A DNA stretch of 64,000 nucleotides from Torymus aiolomorphi. Lineage: Eukaryota > Arthropoda > Insecta > Hymenoptera > Torymidae. A program made the translations under genes and the position numbers. The stretch spans positions 167,833,297 through 167,897,296 of the forward strand of contig CM070874.1 of the NCBI GenBank assembly GCA_036365515.1, read 5' to 3'. The notes under the pieces are model-generated. The model did not search any database and had not been told where the DNA came from. It saw nothing but the letters and a program-made list of their open reading frames with translations. Shown here in pieces: positions 22,486-33,790 of the stretch (its first letter is position 1; every line of letters starts with the position of its first letter).

Positions 22486-22786
22486 TTAATCTTTACGAAA
22501 TTCAAAATTTTGTTCGCCTTGATACAATAAAAATATTTTGTCCTTATTAGCCCTCTCGCAAAGTTCATTTAACAAATTCCCATTCCCCTCGAGGACCTTA
22601 GAAACTCGATTGGGGAGGAAGGCTTGGAACTTTCCGTTGATAACGACAACGGCTTTCAATTCCATACTTGGTGCTGACCTGCTTGATCTCTGTAACTATG
22701 TATATCTCACCCTTCTCTAATTCGGACAGATTCTTCTTTGGAAGGTAGGTATTTGCGCAGATTCGGTTCAACATTGCAAAGTCCAT
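22486..22786 (-). pseudogene. Conserved small insect ORF (MDF..NTYLPKK type), frameshifted
   Basis: The minus strand opens MDFAMLNRICANTYLPKKNL, continues SELEKGEIYIVTEIKQVSTK, and after a frameshift near 22665 reads FQAFLPNRVSKVLEGNGNLL, ending QNFEFRKD with TAA near 22486. I recognise this about 100-residue protein as common in arthropod genomes near mobile DNA; its function is unknown to me. A CTATTTCAG splice-acceptor-like sequence lies directly upstream of the ATG. It directly follows the truncated polymerase B fragment on the same strand. Confidence 0.55.
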
Positions 22787-22848
22787 TCTGAAATAGAGAA
22801 AGAATATTAACTATTTTCATAATTATTACAAGTTAATAAATGGAATAC

Positions 22849-24128
22849 TTATCTGACCCTCTTATCTGTAATAGAGAAATTTTTTTTACAAATGTGACAG
22901 ACATTTGCTGATAAGAATTGTTTCTCTTCTTCATGAGTAAAGTTCATAGGTTCAGGCGTACTGTATATTTCTTTTAATTCATTGGCTAATGCTTGTAAAT
23001 TCTCAATGAACCATTCAGTGGGCGTTATGGCTCCATCTTGTTTTCGTCTATAGCTTCGATAATATGAGCGTTCATTATCAAAACTACATTGTAAATAACA
23101 TCCAATACTGTAGGATTCATGCTGTTGGAAGGTGCGTGCATCCTTTTCGTATTGTATGGCTTTCAGGAGACATTCGAAGTCAGCATAGATGATGTAGGGA
23201 ACTTTAAGCTCTCGGTTATCATGTTTGAAGTAGAGAATTGAATTTTTCATGTATTTAATTGAGAACAATCAATTTCATGAACCCTGAGTTTATCTTCTGT
23301 ATGAAAAAAGTGCAGACATCTATCGCAAATAAAACACCTGTTATTATTACGAGTTAATTGATTTTTTACCAATCGTGATAAATTTTTAATCCAAACATAG
23401 TGCACTTTAGGCTCTTGAGATTGGTTGTCATCGTCTTCATCATCCTCATCGACATAGGAATTTTACACAAGAAGTAAATTCACGTGACGGTCTTTTTCGA
23501 TGTAGTTAGTTGACATGGGTGAACCTTATACTTACTACTATATTTTTTCAAAATATATACATTGATGGAGATGCTATTTTGTTTTCCAAACTTACCTATC
23601 TTTTCTAAAGATACGGGAAATGTTATTCCATTAAAGTTAAGCTCAGCCGCGAGTTTCATATACAAGCTGACACGCTCGGTCTTACGTTCTTGAGGGTGCA
23701 GAGGAGACAACACAGCCCGTTTAAAACACTGATTACCGTCGTTTCACACATTCACGCAGGCTTTCTTTTTACTGATTTCGTCTGGGAGTGAGATGTAGGA
23801 GCTCCGTTTCATCCGATTTAACGTGTTAATATTCACAATCAGGCTTAGAATTTGACGTAAACTCAATCCGAAACCCTTTTCTTGATACTCTTCCATTTCA
23901 CGTTGTATGGCTTGCCTCACATGTTTTGAACCACTTTTCCAAATCTGTTGTCTCATAGATTGGACCATTTTCAGTATTAAAATACTTGATTTCAGCACTT
24001 ACCAAATAACTCTTTTGAATTATATACTCAGCCGAAAGTTCTGTATTAACCTTAAGTGCAATATGGTGCTTGAGGGCTGCTTCAATTTTTGTTTTAAGGG
24101 GGTCAGAGAACTTTAGAATTTTCTTCAT
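22849..24128 (-). pseudogene. Polinton protein-primed DNA polymerase B, N-terminal and exonuclease part only
   Basis: Minus-strand pieces in order are ALKHHIALKVNTELSAEYII, EIKYFNTENGPIYETTDLEK, VRQAIQREMEEYQEKGFGLS, LRQILSLIVNINTLNRMKRS, ISKKKACVNV, ERVSLYMKLAAELNFNGITF, and after more frameshifts VPYIIYADFECLLKAIQYEK and CHICKKNFSITDKRVR. The last includes the DxE exonuclease I motif (ADFEC) and a zinc-ribbon-like CxxC. The sequence then stops, so the exonuclease II/III and polymerase palm motifs are missing. The start at 24128 is approximate; weakly coding sequence continues upstream to about 24240. Confidence 0.85.
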
Positions 24129-24271
24129 AAAATGAACAGAAAAAAATTTGTTTTCATAATTAGAAATATGTAGAAGTAATATCCTAAAAATATATTCAAT
24201 TTGTGATAAAATTAGACACAAAAAAAAAATTTTATCAATTTTAACCAAATATATGGCTATTTCAAAATTTT

Positions 24272-24602
24272 TGCTCTGCCGTCGACTCCAGATTCAGGAA
24301 CTGCATATATTTTAATGGGAGTGGTCCTAAAATTTTGGTATTTTATATGACTATTGACTGAAGAGTTGCATGTATCCAATTTATTTGATTAAATAATTTT
24401 TTACGGTCAAAAATTGCTAAAAGATCTTCAATTTAAGTGAAATTCAGATTTTTTAGTAATTTTTGATCGTAAAAAATTATTTAATCAAGTAAACTGGATA
24501 CATACAACTCTTCAGTCAATAGACATATAAAATACCAAAATTTTAGGACCACTCCCATTAATATATATGGAGTTTCTGATTCTAGAGTCGACGGCAGAGC
24601 CT
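24272..24602. mobile_element. 331-bp hairpin MITE
   Basis: The two halves are near-perfect inverse complements: GCTCTGCCGTCGACTC...GAGTCGACGGCAGAGC at the ends, continuing through GGGAGTGGTCCTAAAATTTT and AGTTGCATGTATCCA to a short centre near 24440. AAAATTTT flanks both sides (24264-24271 and 24603-24610), a candidate 8-bp target duplication as in hAT-like MITEs. Because that octamer is itself a palindrome in A+T-rich DNA, the duplication is tentative. Confidence 0.8.
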
Positions 24603-24885
24603 AAAATTTTACATTATGTAGAAAACAGCTTTAAAGATAAAATTACTAAAATACTCCTTTATTTCTTCTTCATTATTCCTTAACTCCATCTCTGTCCTGA
24701 AATACAAAAAAGTATTGTTTTTAGCTCAAAATATTTTACATTTAGAACAAATATTCTGGTACCTGGATATACGGTCCATCAGACTTGTAAGCTGTAAGCA
24801 CGCGTAATAGTCATATCCACATCAGTCAGTCAAGTATGTTAAGTGGTTTACCATGTAGATCCTTTGGTGCCTTTAAATCCGTATA

Positions 24886-25075
24886 TTTTTAATAATCTGT
24901 ATTACATATTATTAGATTCTTATATCAGTATATAAGAATCTAATATGTTTCGCACCTCAGTGTTATTGGGTTATTGGGTTATTGGGTTATATTTTTAATA
25001 ATCTGTATTACATATATTAGATTCTTATATCAGTATATAAGAATCTAATATGGTTCGCACCTCAGTGTTAAATAA
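24886..25075. repeat. About 100-bp direct duplication with internal hairpin
   Basis: A segment starting ATATTTTTAATAATCTGTAT, containing the hairpin ATTAGATTCTTATA...TATAAGAATCTAAT and ending CGCACCTCAGTGTTA, occurs twice in direct order. Three TTATTGGG repeats lie between the copies. Confidence 0.85.
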
Positions 25076-25172
25076 AGAATGGGTTGAGAAATCCAAAATC
25101 CTTCATGCATGTTATGAAGCCAGTATCGCCATAACCAAATGCTTAAAAAAAATGTTTACAGCAGCATCACTC

Positions 25173-25490
25173 CTATGTTGATCTTCTTTTAATGTCTGAT
25201 AGGGCGAACTTTTTTACTTGTCCTTCATTATTCTTTTTCACATATAAATTATTATTTAATACAGAGAATACGACTGGTATATATTTATTGCAGTGCATAA
25301 CTGTTTTGACTTCAGAAAATAAAATGTCAATTATATCATAGTGAGATTCAGGGGATGGTTGATAATGGTAGCTTTCTGACTGAAGTGAAGGTTCCATAAT
25401 GTTTTTCTGCACAATAGCATATCTTTCGCTTTCTTTAAAAGTTGATTTAAATCTGTACTCTAAATGGTTTTTGTAATAGTCAGTATAGAC
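25173..25490 (-). CDS. Hypothetical ORF or exon, unrecognised
   Basis: This is a 106-codon minus-strand frame open from about 25490 to a stop at 25173. It includes YKNHLEYRFKSTFKESERYA, IVQKNIMEPSLQSESYHYQP and HYDIIDILFSEVK, and ends ALSDIKRRST. An ATG lies only inside it (25412), so it may be a 3' exon or a truncated coding remnant. Composition is balanced rather than repeat-like, which is the only argument for coding. I recognise no family. Confidence 0.3.
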   Translation of the reverse strand, partial: VYTDYYKNHLEYRFKSTFKESERYAIVQKNIMEPSLQSESYHYQPSPESHYDIIDILFSEVKTVMHCNKYIPVVFSVLNNNLYVKKNNEGQVKKFALSDIKRRST

Positions 25491-26319
25491 TTAATTTTTC
25501 TTTAGTATCAATCCCTGTATTTTAAGTATAAAGTGTCCAATAAAAGTTCAAGTACTAAAAAGCTATTTCTAAAACTTTAATTCAACTGTCACTCGTATTA
25601 TTCAAACACTTTTAGAAACTTATTTAAAATACCTTTACGTATTACATAATACACTAAATTTTTACTCCCAAATCCATTTGAAACAATGAAAACTAAGAAC
25701 AACACTTTGTATAAAAAAGGTGCTGATGCTGATATCACAGTGTTTATATGAAATGACAGCTGTGCATGGTTACATTGCTTGAGGACTTTTTCATAGATTA
25801 AAATCAGTTCTGCTACAATAAAGGAGTGAGCTGTGAGAGGCTGTCAGTGATAAATCAAGTTCTTACGGTGCCAACTTAACTGCTATAAGTTTTAAATTCA
25901 AATTTTTATTTTTGTCAAAAATACCGTCCATAAATTATATTATTCATTTTTTATCTTTATATTAATGTTTAAAATATTATTTTTGGATTTTTTAAAATAT
26001 ATATAGATATGTTTAGTGAGAATTTTAAATATATTAAGAACAGGGAAATGAAAAAAAAATTAGTAGAAATAATATGCGATTATATAAATACGTATACAAG
26101 GGGAAAAATGTAATTTGAACAAAAGACAAATGAAAAGCTTTATCAGTGTTTTGTGTATATTTTTAGAACAAAAATAGATAATGCTTTAAAACTAATTGGG
26201 ACATATTCTACAAGTATTTTTTTAGTAAAATATGTAATAAAATTGATTTTTGGTCATTTTAAAGGTATGCGACCCCCTTGAAGAGATTTTGAGCGTCGTT
26301 GAGGAATTAAATGATGTCC
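25491..26319. other. A+T-rich DNA, nothing recognised
   Basis: No ORF of note, no strong repeat structure and no recognisable element ends were seen. Confidence 0.4.
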
Positions 26320-26710
26320 ATGTGGCCTAGGTTAGTTATAACGCCTGATTTTGTACGTCTCTCGAACGCTGATGGCATATGATCCCACTTCACAATCTTT
26401 CCTTTATCGTCATCGTCGTTTTGCTGCATGCTTGGCGATATTTGCTATCTTAACTCACCACCTGTCTTTAACATAATGCACAATTTGTTTTGAATAGTAA
26501 GCAGATGCGTCATAGATGTTTGACAAATCTGCTTTTGGGCTCTACTATATTTTCCTGAAGATATTAATTTCTCAATCACGTAAATACACTTATTATTTAA
26601 ATCAAGCCAGTGCTTAATATCATTAGAATTTGCGATACATTTGTTTAAAGATTCTAATGATTTCTATAATAATTTTACAATATAATCGTAATAATCAGGG
26701 TACGTTATTC
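26320..26710 (-). pseudogene. Possible decayed coding remnant, unrecognised
   Basis: Minus-strand translation gives stretches such as DIKHWLDLNNKCIYVIEKLI and SSGKYSRAQKQICQTSMTHL, followed after a stop by QQNDDDDKGKIVKWDHMPSA. At least two in-frame stops break it. It ends just outside the left terminus of the long-TIR transposon at 26778. I cannot assign a family. Confidence 0.25.
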
Positions 26711-28545
26711 TCGCCAAGACCACTTGCGATGAACTCGAAGCTCCAAATGATGACTAGCCGAAATGATGATCTCCTTATATGAGGCGATTCACGTCAACTG
26801 TCCCAGCGCGGCGCGCGAGCGCCAAATCGTGCTATATCTAGCTCATGTTTACGATACTAAAACGTACTTAAAAAAATTTTATGATAAGCATTTCCGACTT
26901 TTTTTTTCCTCAGCTTTCCAATGGTGAAGACAGTTTTCCCGAAATTTTCCATTTTCGCCTTCAAAAAGTACAAAACGTGTTATATCTTAAAAAGTGTATT
27001 TTTAATATTTTTTTTGACCCTCTAGATCGATAGCTGAGCATTTTTTACGTAAGAAAGGATAGTTTCTAATGTTACATCCTGCCCTATAGATAAGTTTATT
27101 CAATAAAAATAAAAAAAAAAAAGGAAAATTTTTTTTTATCATTGAGCGCGTGGCCTTTTTGTAATGCTGCAACCACTTGATATTAAAATAACTAATTATA
27201 TATAATGTAACACAAGTTTTTATACTTGAATATGTAATTTGATTTGTGATGATCATTATAATCACTGCAAATTTACGTCATATTTTTCTATTATTAACGT
27301 TACTTTCTCATATTGAAAGTTGCTTTCAATCTGAAATTTAAATTCCATCGTAATTAAATTATACAGTATAAGAATTTGTACTAATGTTTTATTAGTGACG
27401 ATTAAAATTGATAGATTATTGATGTTAATAATACACAATTGCTTAGAAATTAATTAAACGAGTAAAAGCATAGCAGAAAGCGTAGCGTCCTTTTCGGGGA
27501 AGCGTACCCCAGGTACGATTCGAAGAAGTGTAGCGTCCTTTTCGTGGAAGCGTGGGTAGCTGTACCAATTTTCACCAAGAGAAAAACACGCTTAAGGGCG
27601 AATGTCCATCTCTGAATTATTCATTTCGAAAAACTTGGAAACTTTTCCACTCAGAAATACTAGGAAAATTCAGTTAACATTGTTAATTTCACTCTTAAAA
27701 CCAAATTGAATAGGTTTTTGTAATTCTGATATTTTTATAAATATTGGTTATAAGCAAACTCTTGTTTAATTTAGTTGCCTCATTGGAAATAAAATGCTTT
27801 TATGGTAATAGGAATTTTTGTAGTGCAAAAGGAAATAATAACTGAATTTTCCTATATACTCGGTAGTAAAATTATAATAAGATGGAATACTTCTATACAT
27901 CAATATAAACAATATTTTATCGTTAGGATTTTATATTAATTTAAAATTAAATAACGAAATTGCCTCTCCGTAAGTTTATAAGGTATGTAAATATACTTAT
28001 AAACAAAAATCTTATTCACAATTGCATCACACATACCGTACTAACTTTAATTATTATATTTACCAGATCACAACTGTAAAAACAACTAAATTATGAAGTC
28101 TATTAGTTAATTAAAGCTTTTTAACCTTTTAAATTATAATTTTCATGAGAGCTTCGTGAGATTGGAACGGGGACGGACGTGCTGATGAAGAGCCGCGTAT
28201 TGGTTCTGTTTATTCGATATCTAGTGCAAGCCCATAGCGACGAAGGTGGCTTCTCTAGTGAGTTGCTACTGAGGATTCGTGACAAGATATAAATCGTCGT
28301 GAGGGACAGTGAAATTTGACCACAAAAAGCCATTGAAGATTCCACGTTTTTTGAGGTTAGCTCAGCGGCGATCTGGGCTCTCTTGCTGGTGGCGCTCCTC
28401 GCGTCTCATCATATATAAGCTATAGTACCAGCCCGCGAGTTCTACCATCTATAACATGGCACCACCATAAACAGCAAATACCAGCACGAACAATAAACCT
28501 GCCGATAATAAATCGATCAAAGAGCTTTTATGTACGCAAAAAACA

Positions 28546-29238
28546 ATGACTAGAGCTCTCACTGCTAGCCAAAATACAGACAGTACAAAATTACTAAATG
28601 ATATCATATGCAAATTAGACATACTAACTAACGAAATGTCCGAGATGAGAAGAGAACCTTCCAATGTCAAAACGTTAGTCAGAGATACCGTAGCTGCCGA
28701 ACTTGCAAATAGAGAAGAAAAGTGGAATGCGGAAAGGGATCTAATGAACGAGAGACTGGTGTCTATCGAAAGGAAGCACGAAGCAATCTTGAGGTTAGGA
28801 ATCAAAAATAACATTGTTATCAAAGGACACCAAATAGAAACTAATGAGTTGAAAAAAGAAGTAAGTACTCTCATAGAGGAAAAATTGAAAATAAAAGTGA
28901 ATGTCACTGAAGCCTTTCATATTAAAACATTGAAAAATGGTCACATTATTATCGCTAAATTGGCTAGTTTCGAAGAGAAGCAATACATGATGTCTAACAA
29001 AATGCAGCTGAAAGGAAGTGAGCTTTATATCTCAAGCGACCGTACTAAAAAGGAGAGAGATATACAGAGGAGCATAGCTCAATTGGCGGATGCGGAAAGA
29101 AGAAATGGCAAAGAGATTAAGGTCGGTTTTAAGAAAATCACAGTCGACGGTGTAACGCAGAAGTGGAAGGACGGAGTGGGTTTAACAGCAATCGACGCGC
29201 TACCCCAACTTTCCTTTCGCGACGATTTCTCGGCATGA
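28546..29238 (+). CDS. LINE ORF1 nucleic-acid-binding protein
   Basis: This is an intact 230-codon ORF. The N-terminal half (residues about 15-90) is rich in charged and leucine residues (KLLNDIICKLDILTNEMSEM) and suits a coiled coil for trimerisation, as in LINE-1-type ORF1 proteins. Residues about 85-165 (NNIVIKGHQIETNELKKEVS, then HIIIAKLASFEEKQYMMSNK) look like an RRM-type fold. The C-terminal segment (KKERDIQRSI, GKEIKVGFKKITVDG) is basic. ORF2 begins 17 nt after the stop. In such elements ORF1 coats the RNA to form the ribonucleoprotein; this role is inferred from position and pattern. Confidence 0.8.
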   Translation: MTRALTASQNTDSTKLLNDIICKLDILTNEMSEMRREPSNVKTLVRDTVAAELANREEKWNAERDLMNERLVSIERKHEAILRLGIKNNIVIKGHQIETNELKKEVSTLIEEKLKIKVNVTEAFHIKTLKNGHIIIAKLASFEEKQYMMSNKMQLKGSELYISSDRTKKERDIQRSIAQLADAERRNGKEIKVGFKKITVDGVTQKWKDGVGLTAIDALPQLSFRDDFSA

Positions 29239-29254
29239 GTCCAGCAGCTTCGAT

Positions 29255-32200
29255 ATGCCAAGCCATCCTGCAAGTCCTGTCAGTGAAATTTCAACGATTG
29301 AAGCCTGTCTATCTACCACTAATGAGAATTTCAATAGGCAAAAACGAGTGTCAATAATATTCTGGAATCTGCTCGGTTTCTCAAACTTAACTAATGTTCC
29401 GCGCGAGGATCTGTTTAATTATTTTGATAAATGTGCTATTTTGTGTGTTTCAGAGACCTGGTTAACAGAAAAATTGAATAAACTACCTACAGCGTATTCT
29501 AAATATACTTGCTTTGATTCTACAGCTGTAAAAGATAAGGCAATGGGCAGGGCTAGCGGGGGTCTGGCTATATTTGTGGATAGTAAAATAGTAAGCTTCC
29601 CAACTATTACTGAGTACAATGACGTATTTATGATTTTGGAATGCTTTATTGGTAAATTAAGAACCATTATAGTCAACGTGTACCTAAAACCGAATGATGT
29701 TAACGCGAATATGGATAATTTAGTAAGCTTTATAAGAGAGATTCTAAATAGTTTTACAGGCATATTATTGGTTGGGGGTGACTTTAACTCCCGAATAGGT
29801 GAGAGCAACCAAGTTGATGAAGAAATTGTAGAAGGCTCAAACTTTAACTCATCCCGAAAGACAATGGACTTAGTGCAAAATAAACAAGGGCGTTCACTGG
29901 TTGCAGAAATGGAAGGACTTGGACTCATAGTTTTAAATGGAAGAAGTATCTCTGACCCCGATGGTAGTCCAACCTTCGTAGATAATAAAGGGTCAAGTAC
30001 CATCGATCTTATTTGGACAAACCACACTGGTTTAATGAATCTCTCGGATTTCTCAACTTTGAATATGGGCCAGTCTGATCACCTGCCAATCAGTGTCACG
30101 CTGCCTGACGATTGTTCTCAGCAACCCCACAATTCAAATGAGCAACAACAATACAACGCAACAATTCAGCACACAAAGCTAATATGGGATCCAGAGAAAA
30201 CGCTGCAGTTTCAGGAAGAAATGAGTGCTATTACGCCTCCCGACTCCGCTCAAATAGATACCACTAATGATATAATTATTAATACTATTACTGCAAAAGC
30301 AAGACTATTGAGTATGGAACAAAGTGTAACACTAAAAACAGGTACTCCACTGACCGTAAGAGAAAAGTCATGGTATGACAAGGAATGTAGAAAGGCTAAT
30401 AAACTACAGAAAAGAGCTTACCGCAGATGGATCAGGACAAAAGATCACGACTTAAGAAAATATTATTTGGAAGCCAAAAAGAATTATAAAAAACTCTATG
30501 AAACAAAAAGAAAGGACTTCTTCAATATGATACAAGCTAATCTTGCCAATGTGAAAGATTCTAGCTCATTCTGGTCGACAGCAAAAAAGCTCAAGTATAA
30601 AAAATCTACCGCCTGTCCCGTCCCGCGCGCAATCATTGAAGAATTCTACAGAAACACCTATCCCCCTAGATTGTCAACGACTGAGTAGTTCTTTGACTGT
30701 AGACATCCAGACCTAGACAAAAAAATCACTTTTGCGGAGGTGTACGTGATTTTAAAACAACTCAAAAATAACAAAGCACCTGGTCCGGACGGAATATCTA
30801 ATGAATTCTACAAACACCTTCCCTATAGCTGGATTCACTTCTTAGTAGAGCTGTTTAATATTGTCTTAAAAACAGGCAAAGTACCAGAAAGCTGGTGCTG
30901 TTCAGAAATTTCCCTCCTCCACAAAAAAGGTGACCCTCTAGACCCAGCTAACTACAGAGGCATTGCCCTAACGAATACCGTTTCTAAGATTTTCACAACT
31001 TTAATTGCAAACAGGTTATCAGAGTGGTGTGAGAAAAACAATATATTACCAGAATGCCAGTCTGGCTTCAGAAAGGAAAGATCCTGCGATGACAATATAT
31101 TTATTCTCAAAGCAAGGATAGCACTTGAACTCAGTAAACCCGGAGGTAAACTCTGTGGAGCATTTGTGGACTTCAAAAGAGCATTCGACTCCGTCGTTCA
31201 CTCAATCTTATGGAGATCCCTCTATAATGCTGGTGTAAGCGTTCGTATTATCCAAGTTCTACAGAGCCTCTATCAACGTGCCAATATGAAAGTTAGGTTA
31301 AATAACGGCGAAGGAGTCCTTCAGGGAGACTCTCTAAGCCCCTTAATCTTCTCTATTCTGTTGCACGACATCGTGGAGTTTTTCGTAAAAGACGGCCACA
31401 CAAATATTGAAAAAAATATCGACATTTTACTCTTCGCGGACGATCTCACGATACTCGCTAATGATATTATAGACCTTCAAAGTAAATTGGATACTCTCTC
31501 TAAGTACTGCAGCGTTAAAGCTCTTGAAGTCAACACAAACAAAACTGAAGTAATCAAATTCAAAAAGGCTGGCAGAGCTAAGTCTGAAAGAACCATCAAA
31601 TATCAAGGCAATCCGCTGAAAGTAGTAAAGAGATACACATATCTTGGAGTTGTTCTTTCGTCAAGTGGAAGCTTCAAGATCACTACCGACAATGCAATAA
31701 CAAAGGGCCAATCTGCATTGGGCGCTATATGGCAAATCTTAAGTTCTGGAAATAACTCGAGTTGGTGGGCTGCAAAAAAACTCTTTAACTCAGTAGTTAC
31801 CTCTACCGTTCTCTATGGAGCAAAAATTTGGGGACTCAATCACACTCAAGAAATCGAGCGAATTCAGATGATGTTTTACAAAAGGTACTTGCAACTCCCC
31901 CGAAGTACACCTGGATATATTATAAGACTGGAAACCGGAAGCTCAAAACTGGAATGCTTAGTTCTTATGAATGCACTGACATACTGGATAAAGTTACTAA
32001 ACTTAAACGCGGACAGATATCCGAGGAGAATGTATGAAAAGCTAAAACTAAACGACAATCAACCTCAAGACACGACGAGATTTAACTGGTTCTCCCAACT
32101 TCGCGTCTTTCTTCGGCGAACAGGGCACGAATACCTATGTACACAAGAAAGCGTTGACGCGGTTAAGTTGGTTCTTCCAGTAATAGATGGAGTTCTGAAA

Positions 32201-32626
32201 AATATCAATTTCAAAGACGATGCCATTAGAGCATCCCAATCCTTGTACTGGCCGCTTTACCGTATAATAAAAAATCTAGAACATCATTATCAGGAGCCGT
32301 ATCTAGCGCTGACTCTGCCCTTGCCTTACCTTAGAATGTTTGCCCAAACTAGACTAGCCGGTAAAATTACTTTGTCATTTGTTCATAATAAAATTATCTA
32401 TAAAATATGCGAATCTGAGTGTTGCCTACTATGCAACTGGAACGTATGCGAATCCCTAACACACATATTGACCGAATGCCCTGTGTATGAAAATTTAAGA
32501 ATTAAGTACCTTAAAAACGAAAATGTTATTGACTTATTAACTAATGCGACCAAAGAAGGGGTATCTAATATCTATTATTTCCTCTCGGGTATGCTGAAAT
32601 TGAGAGCATTTATTCTAAGCGAGTAA
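29255..32626 (+). pseudogene. LINE ORF2 endonuclease-reverse transcriptase, one in-frame stop
   Basis: A frame of 1,123 codons plus stop is interrupted only by TAG at 30686-30688; both halves (29255-30685 and 30689-32626) are in the same frame. The endonuclease shows IIFWNLLG, VSETWL, GGDFNSRIG, STIDLIWTN and SDHLPI. The reverse transcriptase shows NNKAPGPDGISNEFYK, ANYRGIALT, FVDFKRAFDSV, GVLQGDSLSPLIFSI and the catalytic LLFADDLTI. The C-terminus has CCLLCNWNVCESLTHILTEC, the zinc-binding pattern common after LINE reverse transcriptases. All catalytic residues I can check are retained. The single stop lies in the linker between the two domains. Confidence 0.93.
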
Positions 32627-33486
32627 ACCACACAATGTCACTATAATATTATTGTTGATCTCACTTAATTACTCTTATATATAATTCGTCGTTGTAAAAT
32701 CTGTCAGATCACATAAAACGCTGTTTATATATTTAAGCTAAAGCTGTATAGATAGAAGCGCATCCTTACAATTTGTCGTGACCAATAATCGTATGTCAGT
32801 TATGCACGTATGTGATATATTTTATAAACACAAATTAGTATGTAAGAATAGTTATAAATGTTTAAATGTTTAATCTTTGTATTCAAGTGCGAGTCGAGTC
32901 TCCATCCTCGATCATTTGTAATGGCTCTTGGCCGAAACAAATATTAATAATAAATAAATAAATAAATAAATAAATTATAATTTTCATGTTTTTTATTCTA
33001 GAATCCATTTTTATTCCGATTTTCTTTTTATGTCAAACAAAAATCTAAGATGTACAATTATTATTTATTAAGTTATTTAATAATTTATATTAGCCCCGCC
33101 TTTTTCAACACTTTCACCAATTAAAAATTAATATTTTAGAAAAATATAGGTTTTAAAATAATTTAGTTGTTTATTAATTAAGATTTATGCAAAAACTTGT
33201 ATTAATTATTATTACTTACTATATTTAAATGCGTGCTGAATATCTGAAGCTAATTAACCAATCCTCACGCAGAATCTTAGAAGGAGGAGTAGTAGAAATT
33301 TCCAGAAAACCAACCGTAACCAATCAGGTAGATTTAGGTATCCCCCTTACTATGCCAAGGGCGGTTTCGAAACCCGAGCGACCAATAATATCTTTCCACG
33401 TTTAAGGAAAGAAGCGTCAGCGTCCTCCTAGTTAGGCTAGCTCGTAACGCTGCGCGTCATTTCAGCCTCACTCACTCACCAGCCAT

Positions 33487-33790
33487 CACCCTCCAACGAG
33501 GTCTTTTACACGCGCTCATCAATACGCGCTCTTTCACCCTCCAACGAGGTCTTTTACACGCGCTCATTTACACGCGCTCATTTACACGCGCTCATTTACA
33601 CGCGCTCTTTTACCCTCCAACGAGGTCTTTTACACGCGCTCATTTACACGCGCTCTTTTACCCTCCAACGAGGTCTTTTACACACGCTCATTTACACGCG
33701 CTCTTTTACCCTCCAGCGAGGTCTTTTACACGTGCTCATCAACACGCGCTCTATCACCCTCCAACGAGGTCTTTAACACGCGCTCAATTT
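33487..33790. repeat. Minisatellite, six imperfect units of about 50-75 bp
   Basis: The motif ACCCTCCAACGAGGTCTTTTA, followed by ACACGCGCTCATTTACACGC-type sequence, starts near 33487, 33536, 33611, 33660, 33709 and 33756. The inner ACACGCGCTCATTT piece is itself repeated a variable number of times. Confidence 0.9.

Larger units (their letters stand above)
28148..32971 (+). mobile_element. Near-intact CR1/Jockey-type LINE
   Basis: The element has a 5' untranslated region of about 400 bp, two ORFs 17 bp apart and a (TAAA)n tail ending near 32971. It is flanked by a 17-bp direct duplication, AAATTATAATTTTCATG at 28131-28147 and 32972-32988. ORF1 encodes a coiled-coil plus RRM-like protein; ORF2 encodes an apurinic endonuclease, reverse transcriptase and a terminal CCHC-like motif. 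No RNase H is seen. Clade placement between CR1/L2-like and Jockey-like groups is not settled. Confidence 0.92.

Noticed and set aside
28449..28907. 152-codon minus-strand ORF
   Set aside because: It is the antisense shadow of LINE ORF1; 29419-30027 and 30952-31176 are likewise antisense to ORF2.
33487..33790. Possible CRISPR-like repeat-spacer array
   Set aside because: The spacers are themselves repeats of ACACGCGCTCATTT, unit spacing is irregular and the genome is eukaryotic; it is a minisatellite.
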